Shown: positions 43,006 to 53,332 of the stretch, in pieces
Layout: each line of letters starts with the position of its first letter
How positions within the stretch are numbered: position 1 is the first letter of the stretch
Source of the DNA: Notoacmeibacter marinus
Lineage (GTDB): Bacteria > Pseudomonadota > Alphaproteobacteria > Rhizobiales > Rhizobiaceae
NCBI RefSeq assembly: GCF_002238045.1
Contig: NZ_NBYO01000001.1
Coordinates: forward strand, 434,001 to 498,000
Length of the DNA: 64,000 bases
Reading direction: 5' to 3'
The notes under the pieces: model-generated
Databases searched by the model: none
What the model was told of the DNA's origin: nothing
Seen by the model: the letters and a program-made list of their open reading frames with translations, nothing else
Program-made: the position numbers and the translations under genes

Positions 43006-44112
43006 ATGGAAACCGGACTTTCCCTGTCGATGCCGATCATGCTGCCGTTCGGCCTGACGCTTCCGCTGTGGATGGCCGTTGGTGTGCTCCTCATCGTTGC
43101 GCTTCTGATCGGTCGGTTCACGGCTGGCCGGCAGAACCTGTCGCGGGTCGAACAGCAACAGGCGGAGCTCGCGGGCCGGCTCGGCGCGCTGGCCGATCAT
43201 CTGGGTGAACGGCAGGAGGCATTCGATGCCCGCCTTGCACGGCGGCTGGAACACCTGTCGGGCCGCCTGGGTGAAAGCCTGACACGGCAGAACCGCGCTA
43301 CACAAACCAATCTGACCGAATTGTCCGAACGGCTGGCCGTCATCGACAGCGCCCAGCGCAATATTGGCGAACTGGCCGGCGAGATGATGGGGCTGCAGGC
43401 CATCCTCACCGACAAGCAGACCCGTGGCCTGTTCGGCGAGCGGCGGATGGAAGCCATTTTGCACGATGCGCTGCCGGTCGGCACGTTCGACCTGCAGACA
43501 AAACTTCCGTCGGGCGTTCGCCCCGACGCGCTAGTCCGGCTACCGGGGGGAGCCCCGCCGCTCGTGATCGACGCGAAATTTCCGCTGGAGGCCTGGCGCA
43601 CCATGGGGGAAGCGGATGACGACCTTGCCCGCGACGCCGCCCGGAAACGCTTTCGTCGCGATATGGCCGTCCATATCGATGCCGTCGGCGAGAAATATGT
43701 GCAGCCCGGCGAAACGCAGGATTTCGCCTTTCTCTTCGTGCCGTCCGAAAGCGTTTTCGCCGATCTGCACGAGCATTTCGGCCCGGTGCTCGAACGGGCC
43801 TCGCGGCGGCGGGTCATGCTTGTCTCGCCCTCGCTGCTGATGCTGGCGCTCGGCATCGTCCATTCCATGCGACGCGACGAGGCCATGGCCCGGGAGGCGC
43901 ACCGCATACAGGCCGAAGTTGCCGCGCTGATGGAGGAGATCGGCGCGGTCGATGCGCTGATCGCAAAGCTGCAGTCGCATTTCGGTCACAGCCAGAAGGA
44001 TGTCGATGCACTGGCGCGGGCCGTCGGAAAGCTCAGCCGACGCGGCAATGCCATCGCGTCCGTCGAACTGGCCGATCGGGACGAGGCCCCCTCACCGATG
44101 GCGGCGGAGTAG
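43006..44112 (+). CDS. rmuC: DNA recombination protein RmuC
   Basis: A 368-residue protein: an N-terminal hydrophobic segment (about 20-37), a coiled-coil stretch (about 45-125, rich in Gln, Glu, Leu, Arg) and the RmuC nuclease-like domain, containing GLFGERRMEAIL, KLPSGVRPDALVRL, PLVIDAKFPLEAW and FLFVPSESVFADL. RmuC limits inversion at short inverted repeats in E. coli. The homologous fold suggests a restriction-like active site (D-(x)n-DAK). Confidence 0.94.
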   Translation: METGLSLSMPIMLPFGLTLPLWMAVGVLLIVALLIGRFTAGRQNLSRVEQQQAELAGRLGALADHLGERQEAFDARLARRLEHLSGRLGESLTRQNRATQTNLTELSERLAVIDSAQRNIGELAGEMMGLQAILTDKQTRGLFGERRMEAILHDALPVGTFDLQTKLPSGVRPDALVRLPGGAPPLVIDAKFPLEAWRTMGEADDDLARDAARKRFRRDMAVHIDAVGEKYVQPGETQDFAFLFVPSESVFADLHEHFGPVLERASRRRVMLVSPSLLMLALGIVHSMRRDEAMAREAHRIQAEVAALMEEIGAVDALIAKLQSHFGHSQKDVDALARAVGKLSRRGNAIASVELADRDEAPSPMAAE

Positions 44113-44195
44113 TTTCCCAATCGTCATCTGGCCGCAGCGCCCGCTCGACATATCTGCTTCGGCGAATGTAATGATCCTGCTTCCGGGAGATGGAA

Positions 44196-44579
44196 ATGAA
44201 AGAAGAAAAGCTGGACAATGGTGTGTTCGAGCACTGGACCGTCGACGAACTGGCCGAGGCGTTCGCGGACCGATCCATCGTGCTGATCGATGTGCGCACG
44301 CCACAGGAATATCTGTTCGAACATATCGAAGGTGCGTTGAATGCACCGATGGCATTCGTCGACGGGGCCGATCTGCCGAGCCAGGAGGGCAAGCGGATCG
44401 TTCTCCATTGCGGCTCCGGCCTGCGCTCCGAGCGTGTTGCCAAGCAGTATCTCGCCAAGCTCGGTGGACGGATCGCCCATCTCGACGGCGGCTTCGCCAA
44501 ATGGAAGGACGCCAAGCGCCCCTATATCGGCACCGATATGGGAACCGGCAATCCGAAAAAGGTCGATCCGTCGGCCTGA
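44196..44579 (+). CDS. Single-domain rhodanese-like protein
   Basis: A 127-residue rhodanese-homology domain. The active-site loop HCGSGLRSER (Cys about 72) follows the typical IVLIDVRTPQEYLFEHIEGALNAP opening. Single-domain rhodaneses move sulfane sulfur; the physiological acceptor is unknown. The ATG at 44196 has GGGAG six bases upstream, whereas the ATG at 44190 is too close to that site. Confidence 0.87.
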   Translation: MKEEKLDNGVFEHWTVDELAEAFADRSIVLIDVRTPQEYLFEHIEGALNAPMAFVDGADLPSQEGKRIVLHCGSGLRSERVAKQYLAKLGGRIAHLDGGFAKWKDAKRPYIGTDMGTGNPKKVDPSA

Positions 44580-44658
44580 TATCAAAATCTGTTACTGGGT
44601 AGCGCCGCGAACGGGGTCGGGCCGCCCCGGCCGAACCGATGAATTGCGGGAGCGGTCC

Positions 44659-45912
44659 CTAACGCAGCCGTCCCATCATCGCCTTCGTCGGGAAGCAGGT
44701 GGCGCGCTCGCCATTGCGCTCCTGCCAAGAGCCGATCTCGCGGCGCGTCTTGAAGCCGGGCAGGCCGTCCGCGCCGCCGACATCCTTACCTTCGCGTTCG
44801 AGCGCGCGCTGCATCACGGCGATGTCCGAGCGGTAGAGCCCGCCGACGGCGCCCCAACCCGCCGCGAAATCGCCCACGCCATACTGGATGCGGTCACCGA
44901 CATGGCCGACGAAAAGCGCGTAGAGATCGCTCTCATTGTAGTCCTTGATGACGTAAAAATTCGGCGTCACCAGAAAGGCCGGACCGTTGCGCCCCGCCGG
45001 CAGCATCAGGAACATCTCGCCCCTGCGCTCGACATCGGGAAAGGGCTTGCCGGAGACGCGAGCAATTCCCATCGCCTCCCAATCAGCGAGCGGGCGGCCG
45101 CGATCCGGCCCCTCCAGCGTGCAGGACACATTGGCCGGCAGCGCGATCTCGTAGCCCCAGTCGCGGCCCGGCACCCAACCGAAATGGCGCAGATAATTGC
45201 CGATCGAGGCAATCGTGTCGGCTTCCGACCGCCAGATGTCTGCGCGGCCGTCGCCATCGCCGTCCGCTGCGTGATTCAGAAAGTTCGTGGGCATGAATTG
45301 CGGCTGGCCAAGCGCGCCAGCCCAAGAACTCTTCATCGCCGCTTCCGGCGCATGGCCGGCCTCGGCGATCTGCAAAGCAGCGATCAGTTCACGACGGAAA
45401 TAATCGGCCCGCGTCGCCATGAAGCCCTTGGTGCCGAGCACCTCGAAGACATTATGCGGAATCGCTACGCGTCCATAACCGCTCTCTCGACCCCAAATGG
45501 CAAGGATGATGCGCCCCGGCACGCCAGTAGTCCGCTCCACTGCGGCCAGCGTTCGGGCATGGGTTTTGGCCATCTGCCGTCCGACCGCCGTGGCGCCATC
45601 GACAGAACCGCGGTTGAAATATTTGCCGGGTGAGCCGAACTCGGCCTGGCGCTGTTTCTTGGGTGTCTGCCGCCTGCTACCTGGCGGCACGAGGTCCGGC
45701 AGTTTCCAGTTCAGCGAGACGCCGCGAAAAGCGGATTCGAAGGCCTGGCGCGAAACGCCCTTCGCCCGCGCCGCTGGCCAGATGTCCGATTGCAACCACG
45801 ATTGGAACTGACGCTCCACGGCGGTGCGATCCTGAGCGCTGGCTCCACCGGCAAATAAGATGGCCCCGACAAGAAGGCCAATCGCCCGGATCGGGACCAT
45901 CCTCATCATCAT
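44659..45912 (-). CDS. Lytic murein transglycosylase (MltB/SltB type)
   Basis: A 417-residue periplasmic enzyme: signal peptide (about 1-26, ending GGASAQD), MltB-like catalytic domain with the Glu in WGRESGYGR (about 150), ALGQPQFMPTNF, and a C-terminal peptidoglycan-binding-like domain (about 345-400, with IAVMQRALEREGKDV). It cleaves the MurNAc-GlcNAc bond of peptidoglycan with formation of anhydro-MurNAc. The start overlaps the stop of the GFA gene upstream (ATGA). Confidence 0.92.
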   Translation of the reverse strand: MMMRMVPIRAIGLLVGAILFAGGASAQDRTAVERQFQSWLQSDIWPAARAKGVSRQAFESAFRGVSLNWKLPDLVPPGSRRQTPKKQRQAEFGSPGKYFNRGSVDGATAVGRQMAKTHARTLAAVERTTGVPGRIILAIWGRESGYGRVAIPHNVFEVLGTKGFMATRADYFRRELIAALQIAEAGHAPEAAMKSSWAGALGQPQFMPTNFLNHAADGDGDGRADIWRSEADTIASIGNYLRHFGWVPGRDWGYEIALPANVSCTLEGPDRGRPLADWEAMGIARVSGKPFPDVERRGEMFLMLPAGRNGPAFLVTPNFYVIKDYNESDLYALFVGHVGDRIQYGVGDFAAGWGAVGGLYRSDIAVMQRALEREGKDVGGADGLPGFKTRREIGSWQERNGERATCFPTKAMMGRLR

Positions 45913-46388
45913 GCAGGCTTCGCCCCTTCGGCGGCGTAGCGCTGAACCAGCTGCATCATCTCCTCCATCTGCGGAAACCGTTCGAAGGAATGCGGCGCGC
46001 CGGTTTCGGCGAAGGGCAGTTTCTCTGCCGTCTGTGTCTCGACGAAAGGCGCGAACCAGGATGGATCGTCGAGCATGGTCGCGCGCAGATTGACAAAACC
46101 CATCTCCGGCGGAAATTCGGTAAAGATCCAGCTATGGCATTTCGGGCAAAAATTGTGGGTATACCCGCCCTCGCCTTCCGCCTCGCGCGTGTCGCGGGCA
46201 GGCCCATCGACGGCGAATCCGTCAGTTGGCACGGCCATGGAGCACGAATAGGCGCTCGCGCTCATCTTCTGGCAACCCCGGCAATGGCAGGCCATGGTCA
46301 GCAGCGGCTGCGCCGAGATCGTCATCTCCACCGCGCCGCAACGGCAATGGGCTTTCCAGGGCAGTTTCCAGTCGGTAGTCATGGTCAT
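45909..46388 (-). CDS. GFA-family (Mss4-like fold) zinc protein
   Basis: A 159-residue protein with the GFA/CENP-V zinc pattern: HCRCGAVE, CHCRGCQ and NFCPKCHSW. The name comes from glutathione-dependent formaldehyde-activating enzyme, but most homologues have no proven function. Its stop overlaps the transglycosylase ATG. A purine-rich GGAGATGACC leader precedes its start. Confidence 0.88.
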   Translation of the reverse strand: MTMTTDWKLPWKAHCRCGAVEMTISAQPLLTMACHCRGCQKMSASAYSCSMAVPTDGFAVDGPARDTREAEGEGGYTHNFCPKCHSWIFTEFPPEMGFVNLRATMLDDPSWFAPFVETQTAEKLPFAETGAPHSFERFPQMEEMMQLVQRYAAEGAKPA

Positions 46389-46438
46389 CTCCTTCGATTC
46401 TCAATGCAGACTATCGCGGGAGAGGGACCGATGGAATC

Positions 46439-47050
46439 CTAGAACTTCGTGCGGCTCTTCAGCGCGGCGGCCAGTGTTCCATCGTCCAAATAGTCTAGTT
46501 CGCCCCCGACGGGCACGCCATGGGCCAGGCGCGTCACGGTCAGGTCGAAGCCCGACAGCCGGTCGGTGATATAATGTGCGGTGGTCTGTCCCTCGACCGT
46601 CGCATTGACCGCCAGAATGACTTCCGAGACCCCGCCCGCCTGGACGCGATCAATCAGCGAAGCGATCGACAGATCGTCCGGCCCAATGCCATCGAGCGGT
46701 GACAGGACGCCGCCGAGCACATGGTAGAGGACGTTCGACATGGCGGCCGCACGTTCCAGCGCCCAGAGGTCGGCGACCTCTTCGACCACGATGATCGTGC
46801 CGGTCTGCCGGCGCGGATCGGCGCAGATGGCGCAGGGATCGGACGTATCGGCGTTGCCGCAAATGGAGCAGACCACGACGCGCTCATGGACCAGCGCCAG
46901 CGCTTCGGCGAGCGGCCCCATCAATTGATCTTTTTTCTTGATCATCTGCAGCGCGGCGCGGCGCGCCGAACGCGGACCAAGTCCCGGCACACGCGCCAGG
47001 AGCTGGATCAATTTTTCAATTTCAGGGCCGGCAATGCGTCGTCCGCTCAT
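46439..47050 (-). CDS. recR: Recombination protein RecR
   Basis: A 203-residue protein of the RecFOR pathway. It has an N-terminal helix-hairpin-helix ([17 protein letters not shown]), a C4 zinc finger ([16 protein letters not shown]) and a TOPRIM domain ([14 protein letters not shown], near 83-97). It loads RecA at gaps. It lies close to ybaB and dnaX, the conserved dnaX-ybaB-recR trio, but here a GNAT gene on the other strand separates it from ybaB. Confidence 0.96.
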   Translation of the reverse strand: MSGRRIAGPEIEKLIQLLARVPGLGPRSARRAALQMIKKKDQLMGPLAEALALVHERVVVCSICGNADTSDPCAICADPRRQTGTIIVVEEVADLWALERAAAMSNVLYHVLGGVLSPLDGIGPDDLSIASLIDRVQAGGVSEVILAVNATVEGQTTAHYITDRLSGFDLTVTRLAHGVPVGGELDYLDDGTLAAALKSRTKF

Positions 47051-47110
47051 GGAACTGTCCTGCAGGAAGCGCTATGATTCGCCAAGCACCAGAGGCGAAA
47101 TGAGGGGCTC

Positions 47111-47617
47111 ATGGGAGTGGATGTGGCAATCGAAGTGGCCGGTGTCGAGGACCGGGACGCTTTGGAATCATTGATCGGCCGTTGCTATGCGGAGGTCTAT
47201 CCCGGCTGGTACGAGCCGGACATTCTGGAAAACGCTCTGCCGGCCATGCTGCGGATCGACACACGGCTGCTGGAAAGCGGGCGTTATTTCAAGGCGCTGT
47301 CCGATGGGCGCATTGTCGGATGCGGCGGTTGGAGCCATGCCACGCCCGGCACGGGGGACCGGGTGGCGGCGACCGGCCATGTGCGCCATTTCGCCACCGA
47401 GCCTGGCCAGATGCGCACCGGCGTCGGCAGCGCCATTCTGGCGCGTTGCGTGGAAGACGCGATGGAAGCGGGCATGACGCGGCTTCAGTGCTTTTCCTCG
47501 CTGCCGGCCGAAGCGTTCTACGAACGACACGGCTTCGATCGGGTGCAGGAGGTGACGGTCATGCTCGGCGAAAGCACGCCCTTCCCGGCGATCCTGATGC
47601 AGCGGGTGCTGGTCTAG
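47111..47617 (+). CDS. GNAT-family N-acetyltransferase
   Basis: A 168-residue Gcn5-related acetyltransferase. The acetyl-CoA-binding motif A is present as VRHFATEPGQMRTGVGSAIL (R/Q-x-x-G-x-G/A), followed by AFYERHGF of motif B. Substrate unknown. It is inserted between recR and ybaB on the opposite strand, splitting an otherwise conserved trio. Confidence 0.86.
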   Translation: MGVDVAIEVAGVEDRDALESLIGRCYAEVYPGWYEPDILENALPAMLRIDTRLLESGRYFKALSDGRIVGCGGWSHATPGTGDRVAATGHVRHFATEPGQMRTGVGSAILARCVEDAMEAGMTRLQCFSSLPAEAFYERHGFDRVQEVTVMLGESTPFPAILMQRVLV

Positions 47618-47635
47618 AACGAAGGTTTCCCGTTC

Positions 47636-47971
47636 CTAGCCGAACGGGAACTTGCCGCCGCCCATGCCAGGCGGCAGGCCTAGGCCGGCGGTCATGGACT
47701 GGGTCTTTTCGGCCATGGCCGTTTCCAGCTTCATGCGGGCATCGGCGTGGGCGGCCACGATCAGGTCCTCTAGGATCTCGCCCTCGCCCTCCTTCATCAG
47801 GGAGGGATCAATCGAGAGGCCCTTCAGATCGCCCTTGCCACTCAGCGTGACCGAAACCAAACCGCCGCCGGACGCGCCGGCCACTTCCATGGCTTCGACC
47901 TCTTCCTGAAGCTCGGCCATCCTGGCCTGCATTTCCTTGGCCTTGCTCATCAGGCCCATCAGGTCCTTCAT
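47636..47971 (-). CDS. ybaB: YbaB/EbfC nucleoid-associated protein
   Basis: A 111-residue DNA-binding protein: N-terminal helical arm ([20 protein letters not shown]), a central sheet with [18 protein letters not shown], and a C-terminal helix, ending in a Gly/Pro-rich tail. It binds DNA as a dimer and is nearly always encoded after dnaX. The start at 47971 gives the normal length; upstream in-frame sequence overlaps the dnaX end in another frame. Confidence 0.94.
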   Translation of the reverse strand: MKDLMGLMSKAKEMQARMAELQEEVEAMEVAGASGGGLVSVTLSGKGDLKGLSIDPSLMKEGEGEILEDLIVAAHADARMKLETAMAEKTQSMTAGLGLPPGMGGGKFPFG

Positions 47972-48050
47972 TGCGTTACGCTCCGTTTCACTGGTCTCTT
48001 CGTCTGGCAGATAGAGAACCGGCCATCGATCCGCCAGTGCGGCACACCGA

Positions 48051-49916
48051 CTAGGTCTCGAAATCGTCCTCATCGTCGAAACCGGCATCGATTGCCGCCT
48101 GCGCGGCGGCATCGGCGTCGATTTCGTCCAGTTCGTCGGCCAGTTCGCTTTCGGGCATTCGCACATCGACGATCCTGGCGCCAGGAAAGCTCTTCAGAAT
48201 GGCGGCAACCGTCGGGTCCAGCGCGGCTTCGTCCAGGGCACTTTCGCGGGCGGACTGTTCCTCCTCGGCCAGCGTCCGGCCGCCACCCTCGCGGCTGGTG
48301 GATATGGTCCAGCGCTCACCCAGCCATTCGTGCAGCTTGTTCTGCATATCGAAGACGAGGGTGGCCGGTGCGCCGGCATCGAGTTGCACGGAAATGCGGC
48401 CCGGCCCGAAGGAAACGGGGCGGACGAAACGCTTTACATTGCCACGAAAAACGGGATCACGGCGCGTTTCGGCCAATTTCACGATGTCGGCGAGCGAGGC
48501 GAGCGGGGTGAATTTCCGCTCCTCTTCCGGGTCCGGTTGCGCGATGAGTTCCTGCCGCGGGGTCGGCGCGGGCTGACTGGCGACAAGGCGCATCGTCGGG
48601 GCCGGCCGCGCTTCGGCCTGAGCGGTCGCCGGCTGGCCGGACGCCACCGCACCGCCGCCCCCCGCCATGGCCCGCGCACCGCCGCCGCCATTGCCACCCA
48701 AGGAAGATGAGCCAGACGCGCCATTCTCGGCAGCGGCCTGCGCCATGCGGATGGCGTCGTCCAGATTGGGAAGGTCGGCAGCATGAGCGATGCGGATCAG
48801 CACCATCTCGGCAGCCGCGACGGGTCGAAAGGCGCTCTGCGCCTCGGCGATCCCCTTCAGCAGCATCTGCCATGCGCGGCTCATGGCGCGCACACTCATG
48901 CGCTGGGCGAAGGCGGTGCCGCGCTCGCGCTCCTCTTCCGAAAGAGAAGCGTCGTCGGCGGCCTCCGGCACGAAGCGCAGGCGGGTGACCAGATGAGTGA
49001 ACTCGGCCAGATCGGTCAGAATCACCGCCGGGTCGGCGCCGGAATCGTACTGGCTTCGGAACTCGCCGAGCGCCGTCGGCAGATCGCCGCTCATCAGATG
49101 TTCGAACAGATCGATGATACGCGCGCGGTCGGCAAGGCCCAGCATGGAGCGCACGGTCTCCGCCTCCACCGTGCCGGCAGCGTGCGCAATCGCCTGATCG
49201 AGAATGGAGAGGCTGTCGCGGACCGAACCTTCCGCCGCCCGCGCCACCATGGCGAGCGCCTGGGGCTCGATTTCGACCTTTTCCAGCGCGGCGATCTTTT
49301 CCAGGTGCCGGACCAGCGTACCGGCATCGACGCGGCGCAGGTCGAAGCGCTGCGTACGCGACAGGATCGTCACCGGCACTTTGCGAATCTCTGTCGTCGC
49401 GAAAACGAATTTGACGTGGGGGGGCGGCTCCTCCAGCGTTTTCAGCAGCCCGTTAAAGGCTGCCGTCGACAGCATGTGCACTTCATCGATGATGAAGACC
49501 TTGTAGCGTGCGGAGACCGGCACGTAGCGCACCTGCTCGATGATCTCGCGAATATCGTCGATGCCGGTGTGCGAGGCGGCGTCCATCTCGATCACATCGA
49601 CATGCCGGCCTTCCATGATGGCCTGGCAATGCACGCCCATTTCCGGCAATTCGATGGAGGGCTTATCGACCGTCTCCGTCTCGTAATTCAATGCGCGAGC
49701 GAGGATGCGGGCGGTCGTCGTCTTGCCGACGCCGCGCACGCCGGTGAGCATCCACGCCTGTGCGATTCGTCCGGTCTTGAACGCATTGGTGAGCGTACGG
49801 ACCATCGGCTCCTGGCCGATCAGGTCGGAGAAGTCGCGCGGGCGGTATTTGCGTGCCAGAACACGGTAGTTCTCATCCTGGCCGGTCTGCTGACTCAATT
49901 CCGGCAGGTCACTCAT
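48051..49916 (-). CDS. dnaX: DNA polymerase III subunit gamma/tau
   Basis: A 621-residue clamp-loader ATPase. It has a Walker A ([12 protein letters not shown]), a DEVHMLS Walker B, a sensor I-like FVFATTE, and the [11 protein letters not shown] segment. It also has an SxK-like [14 protein letters not shown] and a C-terminal tau extension with an Ala/Gly-rich linker and an acidic end. The classical four-cysteine zinc module is reduced to a single Cys (GVHCQAI), which I recall as usual in Alphaproteobacteria. No slippery A-run was noted. Start at 49916; a longer frame upstream overlaps the 4.5S RNA. Confidence 0.95.
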   Translation of the reverse strand: MSDLPELSQQTGQDENYRVLARKYRPRDFSDLIGQEPMVRTLTNAFKTGRIAQAWMLTGVRGVGKTTTARILARALNYETETVDKPSIELPEMGVHCQAIMEGRHVDVIEMDAASHTGIDDIREIIEQVRYVPVSARYKVFIIDEVHMLSTAAFNGLLKTLEEPPPHVKFVFATTEIRKVPVTILSRTQRFDLRRVDAGTLVRHLEKIAALEKVEIEPQALAMVARAAEGSVRDSLSILDQAIAHAAGTVEAETVRSMLGLADRARIIDLFEHLMSGDLPTALGEFRSQYDSGADPAVILTDLAEFTHLVTRLRFVPEAADDASLSEEERERGTAFAQRMSVRAMSRAWQMLLKGIAEAQSAFRPVAAAEMVLIRIAHAADLPNLDDAIRMAQAAAENGASGSSSLGGNGGGGARAMAGGGGAVASGQPATAQAEARPAPTMRLVASQPAPTPRQELIAQPDPEEERKFTPLASLADIVKLAETRRDPVFRGNVKRFVRPVSFGPGRISVQLDAGAPATLVFDMQNKLHEWLGERWTISTSREGGGRTLAEEEQSARESALDEAALDPTVAAILKSFPGARIVDVRMPESELADELDEIDADAAAQAAIDAGFDDEDDFET

Positions 49917-50045
49917 CGCTTCGGCCAATTCCTCTTTGCTGCGGCGGCCATCAAATGGACCGGGCCGTCCGCCGTCAAGAGCACGGAGGTCGGGTATGTG
50001 ATCATTACCTGAAACGAAAGGGAAAGAACGGTGGGAGACTGGCAC

Positions 50046-50137
50046 GATGACCCGCGCCGGAACCTCGTTAGGGCTGCTTCCTCTCGGACCTGACCCGGTT
50101 GGCGAGTGGTGCGTCCACCACCAGCCTCCCGAGGTCC
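50046..50137 (-). ncRNA. ffs: Signal recognition particle 4.5S RNA (small bacterial type)
   Basis: On the minus strand the apical, Ffh-binding part reads GTCAGGTCC-GAGA-GGAAGCAGC, with the conserved asymmetric loop and a GNRA tetraloop (GAGA in place of the more usual GGAA). The helix flanks (GGAGGCTGGTGGTGG...) are as in other rhizobial 4.5S RNAs. It lies upstream of and co-directional with dnaX, the usual position. Ends are approximate to about 5 bases. Confidence 0.9.
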
Positions 50138-50269
50138 ATATCAGCAATCCGCAGGAGGTTTGCAAGTTCGCACAGGCGATTTCGCCGACAAAAAGCGTTT
50201 TGCCATGATGGACGCCTTGCATCCGACCCATAGTTCACGCTTCAATGCCACGCGAAGAGGGGACCGTTC

Positions 50270-50701
50270 ATGCTGACTTTCAACCGGCACAGCAGCTTTG
50301 AGATCGACCGGACGCTCGAGGCCGACAGCCATCCGATCTGCTGGCTCGGCCTTTGCGAATTGCGGCTGATCGACGATAAGCGCTGGCCATGGGTCGTTCT
50401 CATCCCCCAGCGGAACGGCATGACCGAACTGCATGAACTGACACCACTCGACCAGACCATGATGACGTTCGAAGCCAATGAAGTGGCGGAAGCGCTCTGC
50501 GCGATGAGCGATTGCGACAAGATCAATCGCGGCGCGCTCGGTAATATCGTCTCCCAGCTCCACTACCACATCATCGCCAGAAATGCGGGCGACCCGAACT
50601 GGCCCGGCCCGGTATGGGGCTACGGTGTCCGGGAGCCGTACGAACCGCAGGAACGCCTCGCCTTTTGTGAAAAACTCAAACAGCGACTGACTCAGAATTG
50701 A
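50270..50701 (+). CDS. HIT-family hydrolase
   Basis: A 143-residue histidine-triad-like nucleotide hydrolase. The motif reads QLHYHII, with the first of the three His replaced by Gln while the central catalytic His and the third remain. An ARNAGDPNWPGPVWG tail follows, as in the Ap4A-hydrolase-like bacterial group. The stop overlaps the TTG start of nudC, so the two nucleotide-processing enzymes are coupled. Substrate unproven. AAGAGGGGACC precedes the ATG. Confidence 0.87.
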   Translation: MLTFNRHSSFEIDRTLEADSHPICWLGLCELRLIDDKRWPWVVLIPQRNGMTELHELTPLDQTMMTFEANEVAEALCAMSDCDKINRGALGNIVSQLHYHIIARNAGDPNWPGPVWGYGVREPYEPQERLAFCEKLKQRLTQN

Positions 50702-51678
50702 GCCTTCTTCCTGACACTTTCTGGCCGGCTTCGGAAGCGAGCCGGCAGACCGGCTTTTCGCGCAATCCGATCGAGCGGCGTTCGGAGTACCGGACGCCGG
50801 AGATCGTGGTTGAGGCGCTGGACGATCCGGATGCCCTTACTCTCGTCTTCAACCATGAGGGCCGGCTGCTTTTCGATCCCTTGGGTTCGCCCTGGCAATC
50901 ACGCGATCGGACTGGCCAACTGGCGCCGGAGGGCCATACGCAGCACCTCCTTCTGGGCTGGGCTGGCGGGACGCCGCGCCATGCGGTTCAGACGCCCGAA
51001 GGCGCTGACGATCCGGCCGAGCCCTACAAGGCCATCGACGTCCGCTCCCTTTACGCGCAGGGACTGCTTTCGCCCGAAGACGAAGGCGCGGTCGGTCAGG
51101 CGCGCTCGCTTCTCAACTGGCACGGCACGCATGGCCATTGCAGCGCCTGCGGCAGCCGGACCGAAATCCTCGGCGGCGGTATAAAACGCGCCTGCACGTC
51201 CTGCCGGCGCGAAGTCTTTCCGCGCATCGATCCAGTTGCGATCATGCTCGTCACGGACGGTGAGCGGGCGCTTCTGGGCCGCAGCGCGCATTTTCCGGAG
51301 GGGATGTATTCGTGCCTGGCCGGATTCGTCGAGCACGGCGAAACGCTGGAAGATACGGTGCGACGCGAAGTCCTTGAGGAATCCGGTATCGCGGTCGGTG
51401 CGGTCCGTTATCACGCCAGCCAACCATGGCCGATGCCGCACACGCTCATGATGGGCTTTTTCGGCGAGGCGCTCTCGTCGGAGATTCGCTTCGATGAAGC
51501 CGAACTGGCCGATTGCCGCTGGTTCGAGCGCGACGAAGTGAACGAGGTTCTGGCGCGCCGGCCTGCCTATCAACGCAGCGAGCCCGCACCACCCGGTCAA
51601 GCTTCCGCACCGCCACGTGGGGCGATCGCCGCGCGGCTGATAGCCGACTGGGTCGATCTCACCGTGCCAAAAAGCTGA
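50698..51678 (+). CDS. nudC: NAD+ diphosphatase / NUDIX hydrolase NudC
   Basis: A 326-residue enzyme: N-terminal NADH pyrophosphatase-like domain, a C4 zinc ribbon (CSACG and CTSC, about 142-160), and a NUDIX domain with GFVEHGETLEDTVRREVLEE and the adjacent SQPWPMP signature specific to NADH/NAD(H) pyrophosphatases. It hydrolyses NADH to NMNH and AMP and can remove NAD caps from RNA. The TTG start overlaps the HIT stop; this overlap decided the start. Confidence 0.93.
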   Translation: MSLLPDTFWPASEASRQTGFSRNPIERRSEYRTPEIVVEALDDPDALTLVFNHEGRLLFDPLGSPWQSRDRTGQLAPEGHTQHLLLGWAGGTPRHAVQTPEGADDPAEPYKAIDVRSLYAQGLLSPEDEGAVGQARSLLNWHGTHGHCSACGSRTEILGGGIKRACTSCRREVFPRIDPVAIMLVTDGERALLGRSAHFPEGMYSCLAGFVEHGETLEDTVRREVLEESGIAVGAVRYHASQPWPMPHTLMMGFFGEALSSEIRFDEAELADCRWFERDEVNEVLARRPAYQRSEPAPPGQASAPPRGAIAARLIADWVDLTVPKS

Positions 51679-51692
51679 AGGCCGAAGCGCAA

Positions 51693-52586
51693 CTACACAG
51701 GAAGCGTATCGTTCTCTTCCAGACCGAGGCCAGCCATCAGATCCTTGCGGCTCGGGTGCGCCTTGTAGACGCCCAGAATGTTCAACTCGTCGGAGAAGAA
51801 GTCGAGTTCTTCCAGCGCTAAGGCGACATTCTCATCGTCCGGATGGCCTTCGATATCGGCGTAGAACTGGGTGGCGAAGAAACGGCCGTTGAGCTGATAG
51901 CTCTCCAGTTTGGTCATGTTGACGCCATTGGTCGCGAACCCGCCCATCGCCTTGTAGAGTGCCGCCGGAATGTTGCGCACCCGAAAGACGAATGTCGTCA
52001 TAATAGCCGCATCGTCCTGTCGCTCGACCGCCTCTCCATCCGCCGAAAGAACGACGAAGCGGGTCACATTGTTATGCGTGTCCTCAACATCGCGCGCCAG
52101 AATATCGAGACCGTAAAGCTCGGCCGCCAGGGCCGGCGCGAGTGCGGCACGGTTTCGCTCGCCACTGTCGCGCACTTCGCGCGCAGCGCCTGCCGTATCT
52201 CCGGCAACCATGGGCGTCCAGCCATTCGTCCGGATGATGTTGCGGCACTGACCAAGCGCGTGGATATGGCTGTGAACGGTTCGAATGTCTTCCATCGATG
52301 TACCCGGCAGCGCCATCAGCTGGAACCGGATCGGCAGAAACCACTCGCCGACGATCTGCAACCGCGAATTGGGCAGGAGGTGATGAATATCGGCCACGCG
52401 ACCGGCAATCGTGTTTTCGATGGGAATCATGGCGAGATCGGCAGCACCACTCTCCACCGCCTGAAACGCTTCCTCGAAGGTCGGGCAGGGAACGGGCTCC
52501 ATATTCGGATACATTTCCCGGCACGCCTTGTCGGAATTGGCTCCCTTTTCGCCCTGGAACGAAATGCGGCCCTGTCTCTGATCCAT
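51693..52586 (-). CDS. pheA: Prephenate dehydratase
   Basis: A 297-residue monofunctional enzyme converting prephenate to phenylpyruvate for phenylalanine synthesis. The catalytic domain shows IPIENTIAGRVADIH and NNVTRFVVL (Thr-Arg-Phe). The C-terminal ACT domain (about 195-270) carries the GVNMTKLESYQL regulatory segment, suggesting feedback by phenylalanine. It is 5 bases downstream of kdsB in a minus-strand pair. Confidence 0.95.
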   Translation of the reverse strand: MDQRQGRISFQGEKGANSDKACREMYPNMEPVPCPTFEEAFQAVESGAADLAMIPIENTIAGRVADIHHLLPNSRLQIVGEWFLPIRFQLMALPGTSMEDIRTVHSHIHALGQCRNIIRTNGWTPMVAGDTAGAAREVRDSGERNRAALAPALAAELYGLDILARDVEDTHNNVTRFVVLSADGEAVERQDDAAIMTTFVFRVRNIPAALYKAMGGFATNGVNMTKLESYQLNGRFFATQFYADIEGHPDDENVALALEELDFFSDELNILGVYKAHPSRKDLMAGLGLEENDTLPV

Positions 52587-52591
52587 CCGCC

Positions 52592-53332
52592 CTACCCTCT
52601 GCCAGCGTCTGCCATGCGGCGGCGGGCTTCGGCCAGATCGGCCGGCGTGTCAACGCCAAGCGGCATATCGTCCACGATGGCGGCGTCGATTCGCATTCCC
52701 GCCTCGAGAGCGCGCAGCTGCTCCAGCCTCTCGCGCTCTTCCAGCGGCGAGGGCGGCATGCCGACGAACCGCGCCAGCGCTTCGCGGCGATAGGCATAGA
52801 GCCCGATATGATGATAGCGCGGCCCCTCCCCCCAAGGCGCGGTGGCGCGCGTGAAATAGAGTGCCCGCAGGCGCGTGTCGCTCATCGGGCTGCCGACGAT
52901 CTTCACGACGTTCGGATTGTCCATTTCAGCCGCATCGGTGATACGCGCGCCAAGCGTGCCTATCGCGACGTCGCCATCATCGAGCAGATCGACGGCGCTC
53001 CGTACGATGGCGGGATCGAGGGTCGGCAGATCGCCCTGAACGTTGACGACGATCTCGACCTTGCGCTTCGGGTCGAGCCTCTCGAGAGCCTCGAAGATGC
53101 GGTCGGAGCCGGACGGGTGATCGACGGCGGTCATCACGGCCTCGAACCCGGCACTCTCGACTGCGGTACGAATATCGTCGTCGTCGGTGGCCACGACGAC
53201 CCGGCCTAGCCCGGCGGCTGCGGTGCGTTCGGCGACATGAACGATCATGGGCCGACCGCAAATATCGGCAAGCGGCTTGCCCGGCAGACGATTCGCGGCA
53301 AGGCGCGCCGGTATCAGAGCCATGGATGTCAT
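52592..53332 (-). CDS. kdsB: 3-deoxy-manno-octulosonate cytidylyltransferase
   Basis: A 246-residue nucleotidyltransferase activating Kdo with CTP for lipid A/LPS core synthesis. It begins [19 protein letters not shown], and has [22 protein letters not shown] and SDRIFEAL segments. Two start codons are possible (53332 and 53323); the first follows AAAGGTT. It lies just upstream of pheA, a common pairing in this order. Confidence 0.95.
   Translation of the reverse strand: MTSMALIPARLAANRLPGKPLADICGRPMIVHVAERTAAAGLGRVVVATDDDDIRTAVESAGFEAVMTAVDHPSGSDRIFEALERLDPKRKVEIVVNVQGDLPTLDPAIVRSAVDLLDDGDVAIGTLGARITDAAEMDNPNVVKIVGSPMSDTRLRALYFTRATAPWGEGPRYHHIGLYAYRREALARFVGMPPSPLEERERLEQLRALEAGMRIDAAIVDDMPLGVDTPADLAEARRRMADAGRG

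Noticed and set aside
48783-50012. 409-codon plus-strand frame opposite dnaX
   Set aside because: Antisense frame; dnaX motifs and gene order account for the region.
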